Of a stretch of 64,000 nucleotides of DNA, positions 25,593 to 33,764 are shown in pieces; position 1 is the stretch's first letter, and each line of letters opens with the position of its first letter. The stretch covers positions 62,001-126,000 of the forward strand of contig JAFDVS010000057.1 in NCBI GenBank assembly GCA_018268935.1, written 5' to 3'. This DNA is from Acidobacteriota bacterium. Lineage in GTDB: Bacteria > Acidobacteriota > Terriglobia > Bryobacterales > Bryobacteraceae. The notes beneath the pieces were generated by a model. That model saw only the letters and a program-made list of their open reading frames with translations, was not told the origin of the DNA and made no database searches. Position numbers and translations under genes: made by a program.

Positions 25593-27236
25593 ATGCCTCG
25601 CTATCGCCCTTCCGACACCGTCGACTTCCTCGTGATCGGCTCCGGCGCAGCCGGCGGCGTCGTCGCCAAAGAACTCTCCACCGCCGGTTTCTCCGTCGTC
25701 GTCCTCGAACAAGGCGCCTGGCTCAAGGAAAAGGATTTCTCCCACAACGAGTTCGCCGTCAGCTATCAGCACGCACTCACCAACAACCCCAAACTCCAGC
25801 CCAACACCTTCCGCGCCTCTGCTTCAGAAACCGCCAAAGTCGAACAACGCTATACCTACGGCAGAACGGTTGGCGGCGGCACCGTGCATTTCACCGCCAA
25901 CTACTGGCGCTTCCACCCCAACGACTTCCGCGAACGCAGCATTTTCGGTGACGTGCCCGGCTCCAGTTTCACCGATTGGCCCATCACCTACGATGAACTC
26001 GAGCCCTACTACACCAAGGCCGAACAGGACCTCGGCATCTCCGGGCTCGCCGGCGCCAATCCCTTCGAAGGCCCCCGTTCCAAGCCCTATCCGCTCCCGC
26101 CCCTGCCCGTAAAATCTTCCGGAGTCCTCTTCGAACGAGCGGCAAAAAAGCTCGGCCTCCACCCATTCCCATCGCCCATGGCGATCCTTTCCCAACCCTA
26201 CCGTGGCCGCGGTGCCTGCACCCACTGCGGATGGTGTGAATACTTCGGCTGCGAAATGCGCGTCAAATCCAGCACTCTCGCCTCCGTCATCCCGATGGCG
26301 GAGAAAACCGGAAAGTGTGAAATCCGCCCCGGCTGTTACGTCCGCCGCATCCAAACCAACAACGCAGGTCGCGTCACTGGAGCCGTTTACTTCGATTCCC
26401 AACGCCGCGAGGTGCTCCAGCGCGCCCGCGCCGTCTTCCTCTGCGCCAACGGCATCGAATCCACCAAGCTCCTGCTGCTGTCCGCCTCCAACCGTTTCCC
26501 CAACGGCCTCGCCAACTCCAGCGGCATGGCCGGCAAAAACTTCATGTGGGACCTCGGAGCCTTTGTCAGCGGCCTCTTCGATCATCCCCTCAACGAGTAC
26601 AAGAGCGTCCAGGTCTCACGCGTAATCCACGACTACTACGCCGCCGATCCCAAACGCGGCTTCTACGGCGGCGCGGGCATCGACGCCCGCTTCAACTGGT
26701 ACCCCATCAGCTTCGGCCTCGACGCCCTCCCGCCCGATGCCCCCAAATGGGGCGCCGATTACAAAAAGCTCCTCGGCCACTACTTCAACCACACCTTCTC
26801 CACGCTCTCCCACACCACCTCACTCCCCGTGGAATCCAATCGCGTCGACCTCGATCCAACAACAAAAGACGCCTGGGGTCTCCCTGTCCCTCGCCTCACC
26901 TATCAACTCCATCCCGACGACCGCAAAACACTCCTCTGGGCCCAGCAGCGCCAGATCGAAATCATGCAAGCCGCCGGAGCAACGAAAATCTGGAGCTATC
27001 CCATCGACGACATCGGAGTGAGCGCCCACCTCATGGGCACTCTGCGCATGGGCAACGATCCCGCCCGCTCCGTCGTCAACCGCTTCAACCGCGCGCACGA
27101 TGTCCCCAACCTCTTCATTGTCGACGGCAGCAGCCTCGTCACCAGCGCCCGCCAGCAGCCCACCGCCACCATCCAAGCCCTGGCCTACCGCGCCGCCGAA
27201 GCCGCGGCCGCCCGCGCCACAAAGGGCGAGATGTAG
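25593..27236 (+). CDS. GMC-family oxidoreductase (FAD dehydrogenase subunit)
   Basis: The 547-residue protein has the FAD-binding motif GSGAAGG near the start (about residues 12-18). A GGGTVHF GMC signature follows, then a Cys-rich stretch ACTHCGWCEYFGCEM (about 208-222), and a C-terminal His-containing HLMGTLRMG block. It probably oxidises a polyol or sugar in the periplasm and passes electrons to a cytochrome or quinone, together with the preceding small subunit. The substrate is unknown. Confidence 0.88.
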   Translation: MPRYRPSDTVDFLVIGSGAAGGVVAKELSTAGFSVVVLEQGAWLKEKDFSHNEFAVSYQHALTNNPKLQPNTFRASASETAKVEQRYTYGRTVGGGTVHFTANYWRFHPNDFRERSIFGDVPGSSFTDWPITYDELEPYYTKAEQDLGISGLAGANPFEGPRSKPYPLPPLPVKSSGVLFERAAKKLGLHPFPSPMAILSQPYRGRGACTHCGWCEYFGCEMRVKSSTLASVIPMAEKTGKCEIRPGCYVRRIQTNNAGRVTGAVYFDSQRREVLQRARAVFLCANGIESTKLLLLSASNRFPNGLANSSGMAGKNFMWDLGAFVSGLFDHPLNEYKSVQVSRVIHDYYAADPKRGFYGGAGIDARFNWYPISFGLDALPPDAPKWGADYKKLLGHYFNHTFSTLSHTTSLPVESNRVDLDPTTKDAWGLPVPRLTYQLHPDDRKTLLWAQQRQIEIMQAAGATKIWSYPIDDIGVSAHLMGTLRMGNDPARSVVNRFNRAHDVPNLFIVDGSSLVTSARQQPTATIQALAYRAAEAAAARATKGEM

Positions 27237-27335
27237 CTAGGGCCTTCGCTCTTCGGAAAACGATCGGATACGCCACCTCCCGTCAACCGCCACCAGGTCC
27301 ATTCGCAATGTCCCGCATTGCGTCTTCCGCCGTCC

Positions 27336-27632
27336 TCAAGTAGCGCCGTAGAAGCAAATTGCCGTAGCCTCGAACTTGCTTCGTTCCGTGATGTACGTCT
27401 TGCGCGTATGCCGGAACGCCTCCGACAGCTCTCCGCCACACAAGCCTCGCGCCGCCGACACATCGGGAAACATCTTCTCCATGCGCTCGGCGCATTCGCC
27501 CGGTTCCATGGAGATCGTGCGGGCGAAAGCCGCTGCCGTCCCATAGGGGCTCCGTCCGTTGCCCCCGGCGCCCATCGTTAAATACCAGAAGAAGGCGCCG
27601 ATTACGCCCAATAACGCTACAACTCGCGGCAC
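27336..27632 (-). CDS. Small membrane-anchored hypothetical protein
   Basis: The 98-residue protein begins with GTG at 27632 after a GGAG box. One N-terminal hydrophobic helix (about 3-20) is followed by a soluble part with four Cys residues, two of them in GECAERM and RGLCGGELSEAF. No family is recognised. It lies alone on the minus strand between the convergent GMC gene and the Uma2 gene. Confidence 0.5.
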   Translation of the reverse strand: MPRVVALLGVIGAFFWYLTMGAGGNGRSPYGTAAAFARTISMEPGECAERMEKMFPDVSAARGLCGGELSEAFRHTRKTYITERSKFEATAICFYGAT

Positions 27633-27706
27633 AAATGTGGCTCCAGCCGCAGTATGAGGCTCAAAGCCCTAAAGGGCAATCAGTGCTTTCCCCGATGCCC
27701 TGCCGG

Positions 27707-28204
27707 CTACTCCTCAAAAATCGCCGCCAGCGGCACCGTCAACTCCCCGGCCCGCATCACTCCATCCTTCGCTTCCACACTTCCCTGAGCAGTGTACACA
27801 AATCCCCGGCGTGTCTCCGGGTCAACCACCCAAACATACGGCACCCCGAACTCCAGGTAGTCGTCAATTCGTTGCTGCATGCTGCTCATCCGGTCTTCCG
27901 GCGACAGCACCTCCACAACAGCAAGTGGCGGCTCCACGAAGATCCTGGTCCCCGGCTTCCCGCCTTTGACGATAGTCACATCTGGAACACGAAGCCGGTT
28001 CCGCATCACCTGCATCCGCACTTCCACTACCGCCCAATAGCCTTTGCATTGATTGCGCACATAGCTCGCACAGCAGAGCTGGGCGTCACCATGATCCATC
28101 TCTCCCACGTTGCGCTCCACCAGCCGTCCCTCGACGTAGTCACAATCCGGTTCATAGATTGTGCGCAGGTATTCCTCCGCAGGAATGAGGGTCGAGACTG
28201 CCAT
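27707..28204 (-). CDS. Uma2-family (DUF820) putative endonuclease
   Basis: This 165-residue protein carries the PD-(D/E)xK-like core of the Uma2 family: YEPDCDYVEGRLVER, RVPDVTIV and LAVVEVLSPEDR. Uma2 proteins are common in cyanobacteria and acidobacteria; their biological target is not established. It lies 19 bases downstream of the cupin gene on the same strand. Confidence 0.82.
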   Translation of the reverse strand: MAVSTLIPAEEYLRTIYEPDCDYVEGRLVERNVGEMDHGDAQLCCASYVRNQCKGYWAVVEVRMQVMRNRLRVPDVTIVKGGKPGTRIFVEPPLAVVEVLSPEDRMSSMQQRIDDYLEFGVPYVWVVDPETRRGFVYTAQGSVEAKDGVMRAGELTVPLAAIFEE

Positions 28205-28223
28205 GCCTTCAGCCTAACTCTCC

Positions 28224-28568
28224 CTACCGCAAATACGCGTCATCCCCCCGCAGCCAATCCTCCCGCACCGGAGCAAACACGTCATACACCACCGCATCTT
28301 CCACCACCGTCACCTTGTGCGGCACATTCGGCGGCACCACAATCGACTCCCCGGCCCCCACCGTCAATTCCCGCCCCTGCATATGGAACACGATCGTCCC
28401 TTCCAGCACATTCGCGATCTGTTCGTTCACGTGATGATGCTCCGGCACCACCGCGCCTTTCTTCAATTCCAGCCGCGCAATCGTAATATTCTGTCCGTGC
28501 AGCACCTGCCGCACCACATGGGGATTCATCTGCTCCCGGTCAGCTTCCTTCCAACGTTGGACCGCCAT
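28224..28568 (-). CDS. Cupin-domain protein
   Basis: The 114-residue single-domain cupin has the metal-binding pattern PEHHHVNEQ (the HxH and Glu motif) and a second motif VPPNVPHKV. These give the three His/Glu ligands of a typical small cupin. A role in sugar or phenolic metabolism is possible, but the substrate is unknown. ATG 28568 overlaps the divergent region of the epimerase gene start. Confidence 0.8.
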   Translation of the reverse strand: MAVQRWKEADREQMNPHVVRQVLHGQNITIARLELKKGAVVPEHHHVNEQIANVLEGTIVFHMQGRELTVGAGESIVVPPNVPHKVTVVEDAVVYDVFAPVREDWLRGDDAYLR

Positions 28569-28594
28569 TGCGCTTGGATTGTATCATAGGGGGA

Positions 28595-29170
28595 ATGGCC
28601 GCAGCCGCAATTGACCCCGTATTCGCAGCCCACGAATCCCTCCAACTCGTTATCCCCCGCAATACCAAAGGCATCGGGTCCGTCATCCTCAAACCGGACT
28701 CCGCTGACCGCATTGACGGAGTCACCGTCGAACCCTTCCCCCTTTGGCCCGATGACCGCGGCTATTTCCTCGAAATCGGCCGCATCGGCAAAGGACTAAT
28801 CAGCGAATTCCCCGCCGAAACCACCCAGATTTCCGCCGCCCTCAGCTACCCAGGCACCATCAAAGCCTTCCACTTCCATCTCCATCAGACCGACTACTGG
28901 GTCGCCGCCCAGGGCATGTTCCAGGTCGCCCTTGCCGACCTCCGCAAAGGCTCCCCCACCTTCGGCCGCCGCAACACCCTCTACGTCGGCGCACTCCGCC
29001 CCTGGCAGATCCGCATCCCCCCCGGCGTCGCCCACGGCTACAAAGTCGTCGGCACAGACCCCGCCATGCTCGTCTACATCACAGACCGTACCTACAACCC
29101 CAAGGACGAAGGCCGCATCCCCTACGATGACCCCGGCATCGCCTACGACTGGGAACTCCAGCACAAGTAA
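28595..29170 (+). CDS. dTDP-4-dehydrorhamnose 3,5-epimerase-like protein (RmlC family)
   Basis: The 191-residue protein is a cupin-fold sugar epimerase. It has DDRGYFLEI, the catalytic-His block KAFHFHLHQTDYW, and the C-terminal pattern NPKDEGRIPYDDP typical of RmlC. It converts a 4-keto-6-deoxy sugar nucleotide in deoxysugar synthesis, though it may have another sugar substrate. No other rml genes are adjacent. I chose ATG 28595 after an AGGGGG box, although the spacing is short; a TTG nine codons upstream is an alternative. Confidence 0.82.
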   Translation: MAAAAIDPVFAAHESLQLVIPRNTKGIGSVILKPDSADRIDGVTVEPFPLWPDDRGYFLEIGRIGKGLISEFPAETTQISAALSYPGTIKAFHFHLHQTDYWVAAQGMFQVALADLRKGSPTFGRRNTLYVGALRPWQIRIPPGVAHGYKVVGTDPAMLVYITDRTYNPKDEGRIPYDDPGIAYDWELQHK

Positions 29171-29286
29171 ATCTCCTCCACCCGTCGGCGCACACACGCT
29201 GCTCGTCGGTGCCGCCACCACCTCCATCGATCCCCGCGTGCCTTACGCCCGTGCCCCCTGTACCCTGATCATGTAAGGAGAGACAC

Positions 29287-29994
29287 ATGCAACGCGGTCA
29301 ACAACACGGTGGAGCCAAGTCCGGAGTGCTCATGGGAGCTCTCCTCATCGTCCTCGGAACCGTCCTCCTCCTCGAACGCATCGACATCCTCCCCACCGAC
29401 ATCTTCCGCCACTTCTGGCCCCTCTTCTGGATCGGCTTCGGCGCCGTCCTTATCACCGGCAATCGCTCCCCCTTCGGCAAAGCCTTCGGCCTCTTCCTCA
29501 TCCTCCTCGGAGGCGGCATGGAACTGGAAAAACTCGGCTACATCCCGCGCTTCCGCCTCCGCGATCTCTGGCCCGTCCAATTGATCGCCATCGGCGGCTT
29601 CATGCTCTGGCGCGCCTTCCGCCCCGAATCGTTCCAATTCGCCCGCAACGAATCCAGTTCCGCACGCCTCTTCGAGTTCGCCATGTTCGGCGGCACTGAT
29701 CTCCACGTCACCAGCAAGGCCTTCGAAGGTGGCGACCTCACTGCTATCCTCGGAGGCCACGACATCGACCTCCGCGATGCCCAAATGTCCGGCAACCAAG
29801 TGGAAATCCTTGCCACCGCTATCCTCGGCGGCGTCTCCCTCAAGGTCCCGCCCACCTGGCGAGTCTCCGTCGATGGCCCGGCCATCTTCGGCGGCATCGA
29901 CAGCAAAACGCTCACTCCTCCCGATTCCGAAAACGCCCCTCATCTGCGCGTCAGAGCCTTCGCCATGATGGGCGGCGTCGAGGTGAAAAACTAG
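29287..29994 (+). CDS. LiaF/DUF2154-like membrane stress-sensor protein
   Basis: The 235-residue protein has four membrane helices in the N-terminal half (about residues 13-110). A C-terminal DUF2154-type beta region carries the repeated GG motifs AMFGGTDLHV, ILGGVSLKVP and IFGGIDSK. The C-terminal part resembles LiaF, which modulates envelope-stress kinases. It stands first in an operon with a LytS-like kinase (gap of five bases) and a LytTR regulator, so it is likely their accessory sensor. TACCCT lies about 25 bases upstream. Confidence 0.8.
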   Translation: MQRGQQHGGAKSGVLMGALLIVLGTVLLLERIDILPTDIFRHFWPLFWIGFGAVLITGNRSPFGKAFGLFLILLGGGMELEKLGYIPRFRLRDLWPVQLIAIGGFMLWRAFRPESFQFARNESSSARLFEFAMFGGTDLHVTSKAFEGGDLTAILGGHDIDLRDAQMSGNQVEILATAILGGVSLKVPPTWRVSVDGPAIFGGIDSKTLTPPDSENAPHLRVRAFAMMGGVEVKN

Positions 29995-29999
29995 GAATC

Positions 30000-31061
30000 A
30001 TGCATCCGCTCCTGGCGGGAAAACGCGGCCTGCTCTATGCCCTCGCCTGGCTCCCCATCGCCGGCATGCTCGCCCTCTTTTTCCGCCAGACCGCTTCCCT
30101 CCGCCTCATCGAAGCCATCACGCTCCTCATCCCCCTTTCCTTCGTCTTCGCCATCATCTGCCTCAGTTCCTGGTATCTCTGCCGCATGACGCCGCTCTCC
30201 ACCGCCGGCGCCGCTCGAATCGCAGTCACACCAATCCTCGCCAGCATCATCGCCGCGGGCGTATGGGTCACCATCAGCCGCTTGTTCTCCGCCGCGCTCT
30301 CTTCCCTCTTCCCCTCCATCGACGAACGCTTCCTCCGCCATGAATCCCCGCTCTGGATCACCGGCGTCTTCCTCTTCCTCCTCACCACCCTGCTCTGCTA
30401 CCTGCTCGCCGAAGTCGAATCCGCCCGCGAAGCCCGCGAGCGCGAAATCCGCTCCGCCATCATGGCCCGCGAAGCCGAACTGAAAGCCCTCCGCGACCAG
30501 ATCAGCCCCCACTTCCTCTTCAACTCCCTCAACTCCATCAGCGCCTTAATCGGCATCGACAAACAAAAAGCCCGGGAAATGTGCGCCCTCCTCGGCGACT
30601 TCCTTCGCTCCAGCCTCGCTATCGCCGATCGCCGATTCATCCCCCTCGCCGAAGAACTCGCCCTCGTCCGCAAATACCTCGCCATCGAGCAGGTCCGCTT
30701 CGCCGAGCGCCTCCGCTTCGAAGAATCCATCGAACCCGCCGCCCTCGAATCCTCCATCCCTCCGCTGCTCCTCCAACCCCTTGTCGAAAACGCCATCAAA
30801 CACGGCATCAGCCACTGCCTCGATGGCGGCCTCATCCGCCTCGAAGCCCGTGCAGGCGTCAACGACATCATCCTCGCTCTTACCAACACCTACGACCCCG
30901 ACGCACCCAAACGCACCGGCGCATCGCTCGGCCATGAGAACATTCGCCGCCGCCTCCAAACCCTCTACGCCGGTGGAGCCCGTCTCTCCACCTCCGCCAC
31001 AGAAACCACCTACAGCGCCGAAATCCGATTCCTCAAACAACCTCCGGAGCAACACGCATGA
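30000..31061 (+). CDS. LytS/YehU-type sensor histidine kinase
   Basis: The 353-residue protein has four membrane helices (about residues 10-140). A histidine kinase core of the LytS family follows, with the phospho-accepting His in DQISPHFLFNSLNSI (H171), the N box LVENAIKHG and a GHENIRRRL region. It phosphorylates the LytTR regulator encoded next, whose ATGA overlaps its stop. Signals at the membrane are probably envelope stress, as in other LiaF-linked systems. Confidence 0.88.
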   Translation: MHPLLAGKRGLLYALAWLPIAGMLALFFRQTASLRLIEAITLLIPLSFVFAIICLSSWYLCRMTPLSTAGAARIAVTPILASIIAAGVWVTISRLFSAALSSLFPSIDERFLRHESPLWITGVFLFLLTTLLCYLLAEVESAREAREREIRSAIMAREAELKALRDQISPHFLFNSLNSISALIGIDKQKAREMCALLGDFLRSSLAIADRRFIPLAEELALVRKYLAIEQVRFAERLRFEESIEPAALESSIPPLLLQPLVENAIKHGISHCLDGGLIRLEARAGVNDIILALTNTYDPDAPKRTGASLGHENIRRRLQTLYAGGARLSTSATETTYSAEIRFLKQPPEQHA

Positions 31062-31843
31062 ACAAACTCCGCGTCCTCATCATCGACGATGAACCGCTCG
31101 CCCGAGCCGTCCTCCGCGAAATGCTCGCCGACCGCGCCGACATCGAAATCGCCGCCGAATGCGCCAACGGCTTCGAAGCCGTCAAAGCCGCCTCCGAAAC
31201 GCAGCCCGACCTCCTCCTGCTCGACGTCCAGATGCCCAAGCTCGATGGCTTCGAAGTCCTCGAACTGATCGGCCCCAACACCGCTGTCATCTTCATCACC
31301 GCCTACGACACCTACGCTATGCGAGCCTTCGAAGTCCACGCCGTCGACTATCTCCAAAAGCCCTTCACCCCCGACCGTCTCAACACCGCCCTCGACCGTG
31401 CCCGCCAGCGCATCGGCACAAAAGGCATAACTGGCGAAGAACTCTCCGCCGCCGCCCGCGGCCCTCAATCCTACGCCGAACGCATCGTCACCCGCGACGG
31501 AGCCAAAGTCCACATCATCCCCACCCAAAAGCTCGATTTCATCGAAGCACAGGAAGACTACATCGCCCTCCGCACCGAAGGCAAAACCATCCTCAAGCAA
31601 CAAACTATCTCCAGCATCGAAACCATCCTCGACCCCACCAGATTCGTCCGCATCCACCGCTCCTACATCCTCAACATCGAACGTCTCGTCCGCGTCGAAC
31701 CCTACGGCAAGAACAGCAAACTCGCCGTCCTCACCACCGGTGACCAACTCCCCATCAGCCGCACCGGCCACGAAAGACTAACCAACATTCTCACCGGTGG
31801 CGACAGGCCTCCAGGCCGGTCGCGTTCAGCCTGGGAAGGCTGA
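31058..31843 (+). CDS. LytTR-family response regulator
   Basis: The 261-residue protein has a receiver domain with the acceptor Asp in LLLLDVQMPKLDG (D56) and a C-terminal LytTR DNA-binding domain (about 150-245) with the RIHRSYILNIERL block. The last 14 residues (from about GDRPPGRSRSAWEG) come from an intergenic repeat that carries the stop codon, so the natural protein probably ended near RLTNILTGG. It overlaps the kinase gene by four bases. Confidence 0.88.
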   Translation: MNKLRVLIIDDEPLARAVLREMLADRADIEIAAECANGFEAVKAASETQPDLLLLDVQMPKLDGFEVLELIGPNTAVIFITAYDTYAMRAFEVHAVDYLQKPFTPDRLNTALDRARQRIGTKGITGEELSAAARGPQSYAERIVTRDGAKVHIIPTQKLDFIEAQEDYIALRTEGKTILKQQTISSIETILDPTRFVRIHRSYILNIERLVRVEPYGKNSKLAVLTTGDQLPISRTGHERLTNILTGGDRPPGRSRSAWEG

Positions 31844-31846
31844 ACA
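31797..31846 (+). repeat. REP-like double-hairpin repeat, copy A
   Basis: This roughly 50-base unit has two stem-loops: GGCGAC/GTCGC enclosing AGGCCT/AGGCC, then TTCAGCCT-GGGA-AGGCTGAA. A copy with four differences and one indel is at 43753-43803. In this copy it supplies the end of the LytTR coding sequence. Confidence 0.8.
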
Positions 31847-31866
31847 AGTGCTATATATATTGCCTA

Positions 31867-33681
31867 ATGCTCTCCAACCTCCTACTCCTAATCGCCCTTT
31901 CACCTGCCCAAGACCACATCCTCGAATCCAACGTCGCCATCCCCATGCGTGACGGCACCGCCCTCGCCACCGACCTCTACTTCCCCGCCGCCAACGGCGA
32001 AAAAAAGCCCGGCAAGTTCCCCGTCATCCTCAGCCGCACCCCCTACAACAAAGCCAACTCCGAAGGCCGCATGTACGCCGCCAAAGGCTACGTCTTCATC
32101 AATCAGGACACGCGTGGGCGATACGCCAGCGAGGGCCGCTGGGACTTCCTCAACATCGACGTCAACGACGGCTATGACACCGCCGCCTGGATCGTCAAAC
32201 AACCCTGGTCCTCCGGCAAAATCGGAACCATAGGAACTTCCTATGTCGGCGGCACCCAGCATGCCATCGCCCTATCGAACGCCCCCGGCCTCGCCGCCGT
32301 AATCCCCGTTGACGCCGTCGCCAACGCGGGCTATTTCGGCATGCGCAACTCCGGCGCCTTCGAACTCCGCTTCTTCAACTGGATCTTCACCATCGGAGCA
32401 CCCAAAGGCAGTGCCGCCGTCCGCGATCCTGGCTCCAAAGCCGCCCTCGAAGAACTCGCCGCCAACACCCGCCAATATCTCCTCAACCTCCCGCTCCGCA
32501 AAGGAACCACACCCCTCAAACTCGCCCCCGAATACGAAGACTGGCTCATCCAGGCCATGACGCGTTCCGACAACGACGCCTATTGGAAACAACCCGGCTT
32601 CAACGTCGTCGATCAAGTCGCCAACTACAAAGATGTCCCCGCCTACATCGTCGGCGGCTGGTATGACTCCTGGGGCCGCTCCACCACCATGACTTTCGAA
32701 GCCCTTCGCAACACCAAGAAGAGCGCGGTCCAACTCATCATGGGCCCCTGGATCCACGGCCAGCAAACCCGCCACGCCCACGGCCAGGTCGACTTCGGCG
32801 AAGCCGCTGCCCTCAAACCCGAATGGCGTCTCCGCTGGTACGATCGCTGGCTCAAGAACGAGCCCAACGGAGCCGAAAACGACGCCCCCGTCCGCATCTT
32901 CGTCATGGGCACTGGCCCCGGCACCAAAAACTCCGCGGGCCAACTCCAACACGGCGGCCAGTGGCGCGACGAACGCGAATGGCCTCTCGCCCGCACCAAA
33001 CAAACGCCATACTACATCCACTCCAATGGCACTCTCACCCCCGAACCCGCCGGCCTCAACGAAACACCCACCTCCTACACCTTCGATCCCAACAACCCCA
33101 TCCCCACCATCGGCGGCAACATCTCTTCCGGCGACGGCATCCTCCTCCAGGGAGCCTGGGATCAAAAATGCGGCAAGCACGTCTGGAACTGCACCGATCA
33201 ACTCCCGCTCTCCGCCCGCCGCGACATCCTCGTCTTCCAAACCCCGCCGCTTGAAAAGGACACCGAAATTACCGGCCCCATCGACGTCAAACTCCACGTC
33301 TCTTCAGACTCCACCGACACCGACTTCACCGCCAAACTCATCGATGTCTATCCCCCATCGAAGGACTACCCCGCCGGCTTCGACCTCAACATCGCCGACG
33401 GCATCCAGCGCGCCCGCTACCGCGACTCCCTCGAACACGCCTCCCTCATGGAGCCCAATAAAATCTACGAGATCACCGTCCGCATGTACCCGACCTCGAA
33501 CGTCTTCAAGAAAGGGCACCGCATTCGTGTCGATCTAAGCTCCTCCAATTTTCCCCGCTTCGATATCAACCCCAACACCGGCGAACCCCTGGCCCGTCAC
33601 CGCCGCACGCGCGTTGCCACCAACACCATCCATCACGACCAGCAGCACCAGTCGCACATCCTCTTACCTGTAATCCCGTAG
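31867..33681 (+). CDS. CocE/NonD-type alpha/beta hydrolase, with re-created 3' end
   Basis: This is a 604-residue secreted hydrolase of the S15/CocE group with a signal peptide (about 1-14). The nucleophile is in GTIGTSYVGGTQ (S125), and the second part has a beta-rich C-terminal domain. Enzymes of this family hydrolyse peptides or esters, for example X-Pro peptides or cocaine. Its final 106 codons (33361-33681) are duplicated, with only synonymous changes, beyond the adjoining insertion. The gene is intact and may be a hybrid of native and incoming alleles. Confidence 0.85.
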   Translation: MLSNLLLLIALSPAQDHILESNVAIPMRDGTALATDLYFPAANGEKKPGKFPVILSRTPYNKANSEGRMYAAKGYVFINQDTRGRYASEGRWDFLNIDVNDGYDTAAWIVKQPWSSGKIGTIGTSYVGGTQHAIALSNAPGLAAVIPVDAVANAGYFGMRNSGAFELRFFNWIFTIGAPKGSAAVRDPGSKAALEELAANTRQYLLNLPLRKGTTPLKLAPEYEDWLIQAMTRSDNDAYWKQPGFNVVDQVANYKDVPAYIVGGWYDSWGRSTTMTFEALRNTKKSAVQLIMGPWIHGQQTRHAHGQVDFGEAAALKPEWRLRWYDRWLKNEPNGAENDAPVRIFVMGTGPGTKNSAGQLQHGGQWRDEREWPLARTKQTPYYIHSNGTLTPEPAGLNETPTSYTFDPNNPIPTIGGNISSGDGILLQGAWDQKCGKHVWNCTDQLPLSARRDILVFQTPPLEKDTEITGPIDVKLHVSSDSTDTDFTAKLIDVYPPSKDYPAGFDLNIADGIQRARYRDSLEHASLMEPNKIYEITVRMYPTSNVFKKGHRIRVDLSSSNFPRFDINPNTGEPLARHRRTRVATNTIHHDQQHQSHILLPVIP

Positions 33682-33682
33682 C
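33359..33682. repeat. 324-bp direct repeat, left copy (CocE gene 3' end)
   Basis: The last 324 bases of the CocE/NonD gene recur at 38956-39279. The offset is constant (5597) with no indels. I count ten substitutions, all in third codon positions, so the encoded 106 residues are identical. The repeats bound the island described below. Confidence 0.95.
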
Positions 33683-33764
33683 TGGGCTGATTTAACTAGC
33701 TTCACTATGACTAGATGATCTGATGAACAGTCGAATCACCCAACATGACGCAACAACTCTCGAC

